Of a DNA stretch of 64,000 nucleotides, positions 1 through 8,493 are shown in pieces; position 1 is the first letter of the stretch; every line of letters starts with the position of its first letter. The translations under genes and the position numbers were made by a program. The notes under the pieces were generated by a model. It ran no database searches and was not told the origin of the DNA. It was given only the letters and a program-made list of their open reading frames with translations. Origin of the DNA: Sphingobacterium deserti (GTDB taxonomy: Bacteria; Bacteroidota; Bacteroidia; Sphingobacteriales; Sphingobacteriaceae); NCBI RefSeq assembly GCF_000757725.1, contig NZ_JJMU01000026.1, positions 1 through 64,000 on the forward strand. The letters are read 5' to 3'.

Positions 1-276
1 CAAAAATTTCTCACTACGCACTACTCATTACGCACTACCAATCAATCGAACGAACAGCCGCATGTCCTTAAAATACCGAATAACGGCATTTTGTGTTTCA
101 TCAAGTGATGGAAAGAGCAGAGGACTGCCGTCGCCTAGTGGGTATGGACAGGCATGAGATTATCTCCCGAAATCCAATCTAAAAGGATTTTGGGATGTCA
201 TCTAGCCAGACAGGCAGCCTGCTGCTGTGTGTTGGGTGTTGGGAGAGATCGCCTCGATGGAACAAAGATTTTTTGT

Positions 277-300
277 ATACTTTTTCATCTGAAAAAGTAT
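277..300. repeat. Perfect inverted repeat, 11-bp arms
   Basis: ATACTTTTTCA at 277-287 pairs exactly with TGAAAAAGTAT at 290-300, leaving a 2-base loop. It resembles the second hairpin at 418-440, whose arms also begin ATACTTTT. It may be the core of a repeated palindromic element. Confidence 0.6.
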
Positions 301-417
301 GGCCCAGTCCCGGCAAGGGACAAGCGATCTGCCGCATGCCGCAGCAAGTTCAAGTTTCTGTTTATAAAACGGATTGTCCGACGCACACCCCTTCCGCCGC
401 ATGCCGCGGCAAGGCAA

Positions 418-440
418 ATACTTTTGTAGGGCAAAAGTAT
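418..440. repeat. Inverted repeat, 9-bp arms
   Basis: ATACTTTTG at 418-426 pairs with CAAAAGTAT at 432-440 around a 5-base loop. It lies directly after the GC-rich 18-mer at 396-413. The first copy of that 18-mer (331-348) lies after the other hairpin, so the two hairpin/18-mer units are similar in content but not in order. Confidence 0.55.
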
Positions 441-699
441 TCAAAACCCCGTCGCTTGAAACCTTTGCAGGGGAGGTTTGTGCAATGGCAAATGTCTACA
501 TATTGCAAAGCTTTCGAGGCGACATTTCGGTTAAAATTGGTAGGAAGCAATAAAGCAAAGAAAGGTTTAACATCTCACTACGCTATACGCATTACGCAAT
601 TCTAAATACTAAGTACTACATACTATCATCTAAAAAAGAGGCGACATTTCGCTTAATAACTACGCATGTCTTTACTGTCACCCCGTTAAGTTTACTGAC

Positions 700-1086
700 T
701 TAATCTTCTTCGTCATAAAATTCCTCAAGTGACGCCATATAGGTATTATCCCAGCCATCGACGATATCGGCGTAGGCCTCGTCTGGAATGTTGACATGCT
801 GAACCTCAAATGAAGTTCCTTTTTTATGTTCGTGAAGCTTAATGGTAACAATTGAGGGCTCATTTTGATCCCCAAAATACCATTGCTGTACGATCCTTTT
901 GAAGGGCTCTAAGGTTATAAACTTACCCGTTATAGCACCGTCCCACATAGAAAACTCGCCGCCTTCCTGCGGATCTATCTCGACAAGATCGCCGGTCCAC
1001 AAGCGGATCGTAATCTCTGTAGTCAACGCCTTGTAGATATCCTCTGGGGTGGCTCTTATAATATAGTATTTTTTAAAATCCTTCAT
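700..1086 (-). CDS. AHSA1/START-like (SRPBCC fold) protein
   Basis: A 128-residue protein of the SRPBCC superfamily, closest to the Activator of Hsp90 ATPase homologue 1-like group. The signature is an early IxATPEDIYKALT segment, LWTGDLVEIDPQEGGEF near residues 30-45, and a C-terminal helix DGWDNTYMASLEEFY. These small helix-grip proteins bind hydrophobic ligands or partner proteins; the ligand here cannot be told from sequence. It is cytoplasmic, with no signal peptide. It ends in a very acidic tail (DEED). It is transcribed divergently from the RsmF-type methyltransferase, with 65 bp between the start codons. Confidence 0.8.
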   Translation of the reverse strand: MKDFKKYYIIRATPEDIYKALTTEITIRLWTGDLVEIDPQEGGEFSMWDGAITGKFITLEPFKRIVQQWYFGDQNEPSIVTIKLHEHKKGTSFEVQHVNIPDEAYADIVDGWDNTYMASLEEFYDEED

Positions 1087-1151
1087 TTTCGGGTGTTTTT
1101 GTAATTCCTTTCCTAATGTGGTAAATTTACAGAGAATTAAATGATATATCG

Positions 1152-2516
1152 ATGAGCAACTTCCTTCCGAATGAACTTATTAAAAGATTAAGTGAAGATG
1201 AACATTTCAATCAGGAGTCTTTTTTGGAAACCCACGAGTCAGGCGAAAAGGTTACCTCTATTCGTTTAAATCCGCTGAAGAAGCCCAGGGAAGCTTATGA
1301 TGAACTTGCTGCAGTACCCTGGTGTAATGATGCCTATTATTTAAAGGAGCGTCCGATATTTACGTTGGATCCTCTCTATCACGCCGGCTGTTACTATGTG
1401 CAGGAGGCCTCATCGATGTTCTTGGGATATATTCTTGAGCGCATTGGTTTGCGAGATAGTGCGATCAGGGCGCTTGATCTATGCGCGGCGCCAGGTGGAA
1501 AATCAACACTATTGAATAGTTACTTGGGAGAAAAAAGCTTGTTGGTGTCGAATGAGGTGATCAAAAGCAGAGCCGGAATATTGGTAGATAACGTGACGCG
1601 TTGGGGAATGCACAATGTCGTGGTAACAAACAATGATCCATCAGCATTTGGTCGACTTCCAGGCTATTTTGACCTGATGGTTGTCGATGCCCCTTGTTCG
1701 GGCTCGGGCATGTTTAGAAAAGATCCGGCAGCTATTGATGAATGGTCGTTGGCAAATGTAAAGTTGTGTAGCGATCGTCAAAAGCGAATCCTAGCGGAAT
1801 CCATTTCAGCGCTCGCGACCGGCGGCTATCTCGTTTATTCTACATGCTCGTATTCAAGGGAGGAGAACGAAGATATTGTGGATTGGATTATGGAAGGCAA
1901 TGGTTTTGAAAGCGTGAAAATAGACTTTAATTCAGCATGGGGAATAGAGGAAACCACCTCTACATCTAAAGGTGCCTTTGGTTATCGGTTCTATCCACAC
2001 AAGGTGAAGGGAGAAGGCTTTTTTGTCGCGGTATTACGCAAAACAGGAGAGCAGGGCTCTTTTGAGATGAGAAGGTCAAAACCAGAAAAGTCGCCAGTAT
2101 CCAAAGTTGTATTGGAGCATTGGTTGGACAATATAGCGAGCATACAGCACTTTCTGCATGGCGATAATGTGCATATTTTCCCCGCGATATACAAAGATGA
2201 CTTACGGCTATTACAGGATATGCTGTATATCCGAAACGCAGGGACCAATATTGGAAAGTGGCTGGGCAAGGAACTCATCCCTTCGCATGATTTGGCAATG
2301 AGTGTACATGTTAAGGCTGATTTACCTGGGCAGGAAGTTTCATTAGCTACGGCACAGCAATACCTTCGTAAAGAGAATCTAGATAGAAGCAACTTCGAGG
2401 TTTCATCAGGCTGGTGCCTAGTGCAATATTCAGGGGTGAATCTGGGTTGGGTGAAAGTCTTACCAAATAGGATAAACAATTACTATCCGAAAGAATCTAG
2501 GATTGTTCACTTATAA
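1152..2516 (+). CDS. 16S rRNA (cytosine-C5) methyltransferase, RsmF/NOL1-NOP2-Sun family
   Basis: A 454-residue SAM-dependent enzyme that methylates C5 of a cytosine in 16S rRNA. The SAM-binding motif CAAPGGKST is at residues 111-119, DAPCSGSGMF at 179-188, and TCSYSREENE at 231-240. Cys232 of the TC motif is the expected nucleophile and Cys182 of the PC motif the helper for product release, as known for RsmB/RsmF. The last 150 or so residues match the RsmF-type RNA-binding (PUA-like) extension. The 3' end overlaps convergent coaBC by 20 bp, so both coding ends are double-stranded information. RsmF is preferred over RsmB because the NusB-like N-terminal domain of RsmB is absent. Confidence 0.88.
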   Translation: MSNFLPNELIKRLSEDEHFNQESFLETHESGEKVTSIRLNPLKKPREAYDELAAVPWCNDAYYLKERPIFTLDPLYHAGCYYVQEASSMFLGYILERIGLRDSAIRALDLCAAPGGKSTLLNSYLGEKSLLVSNEVIKSRAGILVDNVTRWGMHNVVVTNNDPSAFGRLPGYFDLMVVDAPCSGSGMFRKDPAAIDEWSLANVKLCSDRQKRILAESISALATGGYLVYSTCSYSREENEDIVDWIMEGNGFESVKIDFNSAWGIEETTSTSKGAFGYRFYPHKVKGEGFFVAVLRKTGEQGSFEMRRSKPEKSPVSKVVLEHWLDNIASIQHFLHGDNVHIFPAIYKDDLRLLQDMLYIRNAGTNIGKWLGKELIPSHDLAMSVHVKADLPGQEVSLATAQQYLRKENLDRSNFEVSSGWCLVQYSGVNLGWVKVLPNRINNYYPKESRIVHL

Positions 2517-3714
2517 TGAGCTGATGATCTACGATGATTTCGCAAATATCTCGAGCAATTTCCATCTTGCTTTTAAGGGGCAGGTGGATTTTGTTTAAAT
2601 CTTTACCGATGATGGTAACTTTATTTGTATCAACGGCAAATCCTGCGCCTTGGTCTTGCATAGAGTTCAAGACGATATAATCTAGGTTTTTACGCGCTAA
2701 CTTTCCTTTCGCGTTTTCCAACTCATTGTCTGTTTCAAGCGCAAAGCCTACGAGTGTTTGTTTTGAGGATTTTCTTGCACCTACAGTTGCCAGAATATCT
2801 GTCGTCTTCCGTAATGAAATAGTGAAAACGTCCTCTTTTTTCTTAATTTTTGTAGTTGCCACCTCAATGGGCGTATAATCTGCTACGGCGGCGCTCATGA
2901 CGATGATGTCGGCATCGTCAAAGTGATGTTCCACTTGCGAGAGCATTTCCGCTGCGGATATTACATGAAGCTGTTGCACATTGTCAGGTGTTTTAAGGGC
3001 CGTAGGACCGCTCACTAAAACCACTTGCGCTCCAAGCCTTTGAAGAGCTTCTGCAATAGCGAAGCCCATTTTACCGCTCGAGTGATTACCGATAAATCGA
3101 ACAGGGTCAATGGTCTCATGCGTTGGGCCTGCAGTCACTAAAGCCTTTTTTCCCTGCAGGGGCAAAGCGTCGCTAAAAAAATTATAGATGGTCTGAAAAA
3201 TATCCTCAGGTTCGGCAAGTCTACCTTCACCTGATAACCCGCTAGCTAATTCACCAGAAGTAGGAGCGATGATGATATTCCCAAATGATTTTAATCGCGA
3301 AACATTATCCTGCGTGCTGGGATGAGCCCACATATCAAGATCCATCGCAGGAGCACACATAACGGGGCACTTTGCTGATAGGTAAGTTGCTAATAGCAAA
3401 TTATCGCAGCCACCATGAGCCATTTTACTAAGGGTGTTGGCTGTTGCCGGAGCAATTAGCAAAAGATCCGCATGAAGACCTAAATCTACATGGTTGTGCC
3501 ATACGCCTGTATGTGGATCAAAATAATCGGAATAAACGGGATTTTTAGAGAGGGTGGCAAACGTGAGCGGTGTGACGAAAGCCTTAGCCTCTGCTGTCAG
3601 GATTACCTGCACATTCGCGCCTGCTTTAACTAGCGATCGGACAAGGTATGTAATTTTATATGCGGCTATTCCGCCGCATATACCAATTACAATATTTTTG
3701 TCTTTTACAGACAT
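2497..3714 (-). CDS. coaBC: Bifunctional phosphopantothenoylcysteine decarboxylase / phosphopantothenate-cysteine ligase
   Basis: A 405-residue fusion for two steps of coenzyme A synthesis. The N-terminal CoaC flavoprotein domain (about 1-185) has GICGGIAAYK at 12-21, the PATANT loop and the APAMDLDMW segment. The C-terminal CoaB domain (about 188-400) has AGPTHETIDPVRFIGN, SSGKMG, SAAVADY and a KIKKKED lysine cluster, used to make the cysteine adduct through a cytidylate intermediate. It is the last gene of a bamD-rpoZ-coaBC cluster, 6 bp after rpoZ, and probably cotranscribed. The stop overlaps the convergent methyltransferase gene. Confidence 0.95.
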   Translation of the reverse strand: MSVKDKNIVIGICGGIAAYKITYLVRSLVKAGANVQVILTAEAKAFVTPLTFATLSKNPVYSDYFDPHTGVWHNHVDLGLHADLLLIAPATANTLSKMAHGGCDNLLLATYLSAKCPVMCAPAMDLDMWAHPSTQDNVSRLKSFGNIIIAPTSGELASGLSGEGRLAEPEDIFQTIYNFFSDALPLQGKKALVTAGPTHETIDPVRFIGNHSSGKMGFAIAEALQRLGAQVVLVSGPTALKTPDNVQQLHVISAAEMLSQVEHHFDDADIIVMSAAVADYTPIEVATTKIKKKEDVFTISLRKTTDILATVGARKSSKQTLVGFALETDNELENAKGKLARKNLDYIVLNSMQDQGAGFAVDTNKVTIIGKDLNKIHLPLKSKMEIARDICEIIVDHQLIISEQS

Positions 3715-3720
3715 CAGAAA

Positions 3721-4050
3721 TTAATCTTGTTCTTTAGAAGGGTTTCTAAAGTAAACTTTATCGTTCAAAAATTCGTCAACAGCTACTAGAGATGCTTTTG
3801 GCATGCGTTCGTAATGCTTCGAGATTTCGATTTGTTCACGATTTTCAAAAACTTCTTCCAGATTATCGTTGTTGCTAGCAAATTCCGACAGTTTACCGTT
3901 CAATTCTTCTTTTACGTCTACGGCGATTTGATTGGCACGTTTAGAGATAACAACAATTGATTCATAGATGTTATCCGTCCCTTTATCCAATTGTCTTAAA
4001 TCACGGGTAACTGTTGAACTTGGGACAGAAGTGTTTTTATTTTGACTCAT
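3721..4050 (-). CDS. rpoZ: RNA polymerase omega subunit (Bacteroidota type)
   Basis: A 109-residue Rpb6/omega-type protein. The region STVTRDLRQLDKGTDNIYES followed by ISKRANQIAVDVKEEL (about 15-50) is the conserved omega core that clamps the beta-prime C terminus. An acidic segment and the tail PKASLVAVDEFLNDKVYFR follow, as is usual in this phylum. It sits between bamD (27 bp upstream) and coaBC (6 bp downstream) on the same strand, an arrangement widely kept in Sphingobacteriia, which supports the call. Confidence 0.88.
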   Translation of the reverse strand: MSQNKNTSVPSSTVTRDLRQLDKGTDNIYESIVVISKRANQIAVDVKEELNGKLSEFASNNDNLEEVFENREQIEISKHYERMPKASLVAVDEFLNDKVYFRNPSKEQD

Positions 4051-4077
4051 TTTGTAGTGTATTACGAATTTTCTAAT

Positions 4078-5010
4078 TTATTTCGAAGACGAATTAACTT
4101 CGTTAACTTCTTTAGCTTCAGCTTCTTCTTTACTTATTCCGAGTTCTCTTTGCTGTTCTTCACGCATTTTGTTTATTGCGTCCATTCTTTTAACAACAAA
4201 TGCTATCTCTTTTTCTGCGCTGGACCTTAGATGGTCGGCATCGCTTTTAAACTTGCTTTGTGGGTAATGGTCAACAAAGGATTGATAATAATCAATAGCT
4301 TCATTGTATCGGGCTTCCTGGCGGTAAGGCATGCTATTCTGTGCGAATAGATATTGCGCTTTCACTATCAAGAACTCAATTTCCTCGGCGTATCTAGTAT
4401 CCGGATATTCTCGGAGCATGCTCTCGAAAGCAATGACAGCGGCACGATAATCATCGGGTTGGCCCATATCGAAATATAGTCGAGCATTAGCGTAGGCTTT
4501 TTGCTCCAGCTTATCCCGTAATTTTTGTATCAAATCGCCAGCTTCCTTCGCTTTTTCCCCATCAGGATATAAGTTGATAAAGAGCTGCAATTCATCGATT
4601 GCTTTCCGCGTGTTTTCCTGGTCTAAAGAAAACCTTGGTGAGTCCTGATAAAAGCAATAAGCAGACATAAATCTACACTCTTCGGCACGCGGACTATTGG
4701 GGTAAGTTGTTGCGAAATTTTTAAAGTTAAATCGCGCAGATGTATAATCGCTCAAGCGATAACTTGTGTAAGCTGTGTAATAGTAAAGATCTTCAGCCTC
4801 CGATTGCCCCCTGTACTTACTCATTAGCTCGTCAAAAAGAACCAATGCTTTAGCGTACTTCTTTTTCTCGTAATACTTCACAGCCTCTTGGTACTTCATA
4901 GCAATATTGTTGCTGGCGCGAAGTTTTTCGAACCTGCTTTTACAACTTGTCGCGAACATTACCATTACTACGCAAGCAATTATGGATACTATACGTCTAT
5001 CTAAAAACAT
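4078..5010 (-). CDS. bamD: Outer-membrane assembly lipoprotein BamD
   Basis: A 310-residue lipoprotein with tetratricopeptide repeats that serves beta-barrel insertion as part of the BAM complex. The hydrophobic leader ends in ATSC with the lipidated Cys at residue 23. TPR-like helix pairs follow, for example KYYEKKKYAKALVLFDELM and AIDELQLFINLYPDGEKAKE, then a charged helix EEAEAKEVNEVNSSSK. The frame is open to 5028 (TTG) and has an ATG at 5025, but the ATG at 5010 gives the most typical lipoprotein signal. First gene of the bamD-rpoZ-coaBC cluster, divergent from the NifU-like gene. Confidence 0.88.
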   Translation of the reverse strand: MFLDRRIVSIIACVVMVMFATSCKSRFEKLRASNNIAMKYQEAVKYYEKKKYAKALVLFDELMSKYRGQSEAEDLYYYTAYTSYRLSDYTSARFNFKNFATTYPNSPRAEECRFMSAYCFYQDSPRFSLDQENTRKAIDELQLFINLYPDGEKAKEAGDLIQKLRDKLEQKAYANARLYFDMGQPDDYRAAVIAFESMLREYPDTRYAEEIEFLIVKAQYLFAQNSMPYRQEARYNEAIDYYQSFVDHYPQSKFKSDADHLRSSAEKEIAFVVKRMDAINKMREEQQRELGISKEEAEAKEVNEVNSSSK

Positions 5011-5234
5011 TTTACAAAGATACATCAAATTCAGATAAGATTCAATTAAATTTTAGTGCTGCAAGTTACCGCTTAATTTATCGTAACCCCGCTTATTTAA
5101 AGCTGTTTAACATTCTTTAACTTGAGCTTCGTTAGAGATGTCAACGAAATGTTGAATTAACGAGCTATGATTTGGTTAACCCAAATAATTTTAATAATTT
5201 GATTATCTTTACATCATAAAAATTTACTAGAGAA

Positions 5235-5510
5235 ATGACATTAAAAGAGCGAGTAGAACAGGCATTAGATACCATTCGTCCTTACTTGGAGACGGATGGG
5301 GGGAACGTTAGCGTGGAAGAGATTACTCCTGATAATGTAGTTAAATTGAAACTTTTGGGGACTTGCGCGAGTTGTTCGATGAGCATCATGACTTTCAAGG
5401 CGGGCTTAGAACAAGCGATCAAGAAATCTGTTCCAGAAATTACAGCAGTAGAAGCTATCAATTTAACAGACATCAATGATCCCAACGCAATAACGCCCGA
5501 ACAATTTTAG
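5235..5510 (+). CDS. NifU C-terminal-domain protein (iron-sulfur scaffold)
   Basis: A 91-residue protein that is a single NifU C-terminal domain. It has RPYLETDGGNVSVEEI near residues 15-30 and the CASC (CxxC) cluster ligands near 48-51, which bridge a labile iron-sulfur cluster between two monomers for transfer to client proteins (the Nfu function). Size and motif agree with standalone Nfu proteins. Upstream at 5204-5211 a TATCTTTA box resembles the Bacteroidota -7 element with one mismatch, though no convincing -33 element is seen. Confidence 0.85.
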   Translation: MTLKERVEQALDTIRPYLETDGGNVSVEEITPDNVVKLKLLGTCASCSMSIMTFKAGLEQAIKKSVPEITAVEAINLTDINDPNAITPEQF

Positions 5511-5561
5511 GGTTAACACAATTTAACAGGCTTTTGCGTTAAGTTTGTATAATTTTGGAGT

Positions 5562-6206
5562 ATGGTAGGACGGTTTCTTTTTGCGGTTGTTGTGATTCTG
5601 ATTTTCCTTTTCCCGGCTAAGGGTCAAGAAAAGAAAATTATACAATTCAGCGGTCTCATTAGTTCGGTGGGAGGAGAGCTGCCCGTACCCTTCGTTACCG
5701 TGACAAACAAAAGCCACAACAACCAGGCGCATGCTGCAGATAATGAAGGTTTTTTTTCGTTTGTAGCCCACGTAGGTGATACGATTGCTTTCACCTCTGT
5801 AGGATTCGATCCGCTGACGTATGTTATTCCGCACACACCCACAGATAAATTTACCGCACGAATCAATATGAAGAGCTTAGTAATTGAGCTTCCCGCCGTT
5901 ATGCCCTTCCCATGGGCCAGCATCGAGGAGTTTAATTTAGCGTTCTTAGCCTTGGATGTAAGTAACGATGACGCTTCTCGAATCAAACGAAGCCTGTCGC
6001 CCGAAGCATTAGCTGCGCTCTCGCAAGTTACTCCGCGTAGCGCAGAGGAAATTCAGACCTTTAATTCCATGCGTCAGCATATTAATATGACGAATAAGAA
6101 TATGAATCAGCGCTTTTCCAATCCTTTATTTAGTCCACTCGCTTGGGGATCGTTCATTAATTCAATTGTAAAAGGGGACTATAGTAGAAAGCGTCTGCAG
6201 TACTAA
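5562..6206 (+). CDS. Secreted protein with carboxypeptidase-regulatory-like domain
   Basis: A 214-residue protein of unknown function. Residues 1-21 form a signal peptide ending in PAKGQ. Residues about 27-105 match the CarboxypepD_reg-like beta-sandwich (FSGLISSVGGELPVPFVTV, then DNEGFFSFVAHVGDTIAFTSVGF, the usual 'add sequence, then sharpen' pattern seen on many Bacteroidota outer-membrane proteins). The rest is helical and has no barrel or TonB box. It probably faces the periplasm. The last four bases overlap the end of the convergent permease gene. A TAATTTTG box at 5550-5557 lies very close to the start codon, suggesting a short or absent leader. Confidence 0.65.
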   Translation: MVGRFLFAVVVILIFLFPAKGQEKKIIQFSGLISSVGGELPVPFVTVTNKSHNNQAHAADNEGFFSFVAHVGDTIAFTSVGFDPLTYVIPHTPTDKFTARINMKSLVIELPAVMPFPWASIEEFNLAFLALDVSNDDASRIKRSLSPEALAALSQVTPRSAEEIQTFNSMRQHINMTNKNMNQRFSNPLFSPLAWGSFINSIVKGDYSRKRLQY

Positions 6207-7441
6207 TCTGCAGCGCGTATGGCATCATTTCGAATTTCTCGGACACTTAGCGAGGAAGCGAGGTAAGAAATGAGGATAGCAACCAGCATCACAGTTACAA
6301 ATACAAGTAAGAAATCTAAAGGACGTATATCTACAGGATAGACATCCATGATCGCATTTTCGCCATCACCTGTTCGAATAATACCGTACCTGTCCTGCAA
6401 CAGGCAGAAGCCCAAACCCATTGCGATTCCTATTATTCCCCCAATAAAGGCAATCATAACACCTTCGTAAAAAAATATGCGTTGAATAAGCCAATTGTTT
6501 GCTCCTAAGCTTTTCAATACTGTCATGTCCTGTTTCTTATCGATTACGAGCATCGTCAAAGATCCGATAATATTGAATATGGCTATAACCCCTATCACGG
6601 TAAGAATAAAGAACACGATCCACTTCTCCGAACGTACCGTTTTGTATAGTAAAGGGTTTTGCTGTTCCCTACTTTTGACGATGAAGTCATCGCCTAGAGC
6701 TTGTTGCGTCTGCTTCTGAAGTTCTTCAGACTGATTTGGGTCTTTGGTATAAAGCTCTATGGCCGACACTTGATCGTGTTCGTTAAGTAAATCGCGAGCG
6801 AAGTCAATCGGCGTGATTACCAAATTATCAAAGCCTTGTTGATATTGAAGCAGGCCGCAGGGTGAAATGTTCCGAATATTAATTTCATCCATAGGGTTTA
6901 CGCTGTTACCGGAGCTTCCTTTTCGAGGTGAAAATAGTTGGATAGTATTATCAAGGCCTTGCAAAGGAATACGAAGGTTCGCTTGGACTTGTGCACCGAT
7001 TAAAGCAAAATTTGTGCTATCTGCATAGATATTCAGGTTGCCGGCATATAGCATATCCTGATGGTCAGCTTCGGTTAGGCTTTTCGGTTCTACGCCTTTT
7101 ATTTGCGCTATAAATTGTTGATGCTCGTATTGTATAAGCACCTTTTCTTCCAATATTTCAGAATAGCTCTTGATTGCTTTGTTCTGTCTTAGCTTTGCAA
7201 AAACCTCTTGTCGAGCGTCAAATACCTTTCCCTTTGCAGGCTCTATTCGCAGCTCTGGCGCAAAGGTGCTATATAAGGAGAGAATAAGATTTTCCATCCC
7301 ATTGTAGAACGAAAGCACAATAACTAATGCTGCGCTACTAACTAATACACCAACAACGCTGATTGTGGAGATGATGTTGATCGCATTTAAAGATTTCTTG
7401 GAAAAGAGATATCTCTTTGCAAAAAAGATAGGCAGTTTCAT
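6203..7441 (-). CDS. FtsX-type ABC permease, LolC/LolE family
   Basis: A 412-residue inner-membrane permease of the LolC/E type. The first segment (FAKRYLFSKKSLNAINIISTISVVGVLVSS) carries the typical N-terminal positive patch and transmembrane helix 1 (about 20-45). A large periplasmic domain follows (about 50-265), then three more membrane helices (about 270-300, 320-345, 365-395), giving the MacB/FtsX topology. Family members extract lipoproteins from the inner membrane for transport to the outer membrane. No ATPase gene is adjacent. It begins 2 bp after the metallo-hydrolase gene and is probably cotranscribed with it. A role outside Lol cannot be excluded. Confidence 0.82.
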   Translation of the reverse strand: MKLPIFFAKRYLFSKKSLNAINIISTISVVGVLVSSAALVIVLSFYNGMENLILSLYSTFAPELRIEPAKGKVFDARQEVFAKLRQNKAIKSYSEILEEKVLIQYEHQQFIAQIKGVEPKSLTEADHQDMLYAGNLNIYADSTNFALIGAQVQANLRIPLQGLDNTIQLFSPRKGSSGNSVNPMDEINIRNISPCGLLQYQQGFDNLVITPIDFARDLLNEHDQVSAIELYTKDPNQSEELQKQTQQALGDDFIVKSREQQNPLLYKTVRSEKWIVFFILTVIGVIAIFNIIGSLTMLVIDKKQDMTVLKSLGANNWLIQRIFFYEGVMIAFIGGIIGIAMGLGFCLLQDRYGIIRTGDGENAIMDVYPVDIRPLDFLLVFVTVMLVAILISYLASSLSVREIRNDAIRAAD

Positions 7442-7443
7442 TC

Positions 7444-8085
7444 TTAACCTTTTATAAATGGATTGGTCGACTTTTCGAAGCCGACTGTTGTCTGCGGCCC
7501 ATGCCCCGGATATACTACCGTTTCATCAGGTAATGTATATATTTTGGTTTTGATATTATCCAACAGTTGCTGATGATTCCCGCCAGGCAGATCCGTTCTT
7601 CCGATGCTGTTGCGGAACAGCACATCGCCACCAATTAAGAACTTTTGGTCAGGCTGGTAGAAGCAAAGATGAGCAGGCGAATGACCGGGGACTAATAATA
7701 AATGAAGCTGGTGCTGCCCAATATGGATAATCTCTCCTTCCTGTAAAAACGTTTCTGGGATTGGGGATATTTCGTAGCGTATGCCGAACATAGGCGCTCG
7801 ATGTTCTACATCGACCAATACTGGTATTTCACCTTCATGCATCTGGGGAATTAGATTATATTGTTCGTAAATAAACCTGTTGCCAAGTACATGATCGATA
7901 TGGCAGTGGGTATTGTACAGTGCAATAGGACGAAGGTTCTGCTCCCCTATGAACGACAAAAACTGTTTCTCCTCGGCAGCATTGGACATACCAGGATCAA
8001 AGATTGCACAATTGCCTAGTTCATCATAAACGATATATGTATTCTCCTGAAAGGGATTAAAAGCGAAAGTCTGAATTGTCAACAT
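7444..8085 (-). CDS. Metallo-beta-lactamase-fold hydrolase (glyoxalase II-like)
   Basis: A 213-residue MBL-fold enzyme. The metal motif HCHIDH is at residues 60-65, followed by VPGHSPAH, GGDVLFRNSIGRTDLPGG and a late PGHGPQT, which supply the second-site ligands. The pattern matches the GloB/YcbL group that hydrolyses thioesters such as hydroxyacylglutathione; the actual substrate is not visible. It is cytoplasmic, with no signal peptide, and lies immediately upstream of the LolC/E-like permease in the same transcription direction. Confidence 0.85.
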   Translation of the reverse strand: MLTIQTFAFNPFQENTYIVYDELGNCAIFDPGMSNAAEEKQFLSFIGEQNLRPIALYNTHCHIDHVLGNRFIYEQYNLIPQMHEGEIPVLVDVEHRAPMFGIRYEISPIPETFLQEGEIIHIGQHQLHLLLVPGHSPAHLCFYQPDQKFLIGGDVLFRNSIGRTDLPGGNHQQLLDNIKTKIYTLPDETVVYPGHGPQTTVGFEKSTNPFIKG

Positions 8086-8493
8086 AGTTCAAAAATAGGA
8101 ATTATTTCCAAGTAAAGGAGCGGATCATTAAGCGCATTGTCCTTTCCCAGAACATTTAGCAGCAGCGCCAAGAGGTAGGGTTACAAATATTTATTTAGGG
8201 ATTCGCTACGCTTGGATATTATTTACATGATCATAAACAAAACACTTGCGCAGATTAATAATATACATGTTTGTCTATCTACTTTATCAAGCGTACAAGA
8301 GTAGATGAAAGTGACTCTCAACGTCCAACACATAGGCAGCATCAACTTATGTAATAGGCGCGTGGTCATTGGCTCTCCAAAGCATAGTGAAGATTCGCTT
8401 AGTGCTCTACCAGCAGCCATAGCAAAGTGCTACAAAGCGCACTTCATACCACATGCTCATAACCCTATCGCCGAAAAGGATCAAAATTGCCTT
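8086..8493. other. Intergenic stretch, no gene seen
   Basis: About 400 bases between aroE and the metallo-hydrolase, both on the minus strand. Short open frames occur on both strands, but none carries a recognisable motif and the longest runs into aroE in the antisense direction. No tRNA fold or terminator with a clear T-tract was found. Confidence 0.5.

Larger units (their letters stand above)
1..699. other. Non-coding stretch with duplicated short repeats
   Basis: No convincing gene is seen; the open frames here have no recognisable domain and overlap in several frames. The stretch holds several duplicated sequences. A 26-bp sequence at 9-34 recurs at 573-598 with 3 mismatches. A 19-bp sequence at 516-534 recurs at 638-656 with 1 mismatch. 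An 18-bp GC-rich sequence at 331-348 recurs at 396-413 with 1 mismatch. There are two related hairpins at 277-300 and 418-440. This looks like a dispersed intergenic repeat element or its remains, not a gene. Confidence 0.6.

Noticed and set aside
154-605. Overlapping plus-strand frames of 91 and 136 residues
   Set aside because: They pass through hairpins and repeats, have no domain or signal, and overlap a minus-strand frame, so they look accidental.
1-620. Possible CRISPR array because of TACGCACTAC-like repeats
   Set aside because: The repeats are irregular, too short and not separated by even spacers, and no cas gene is near.
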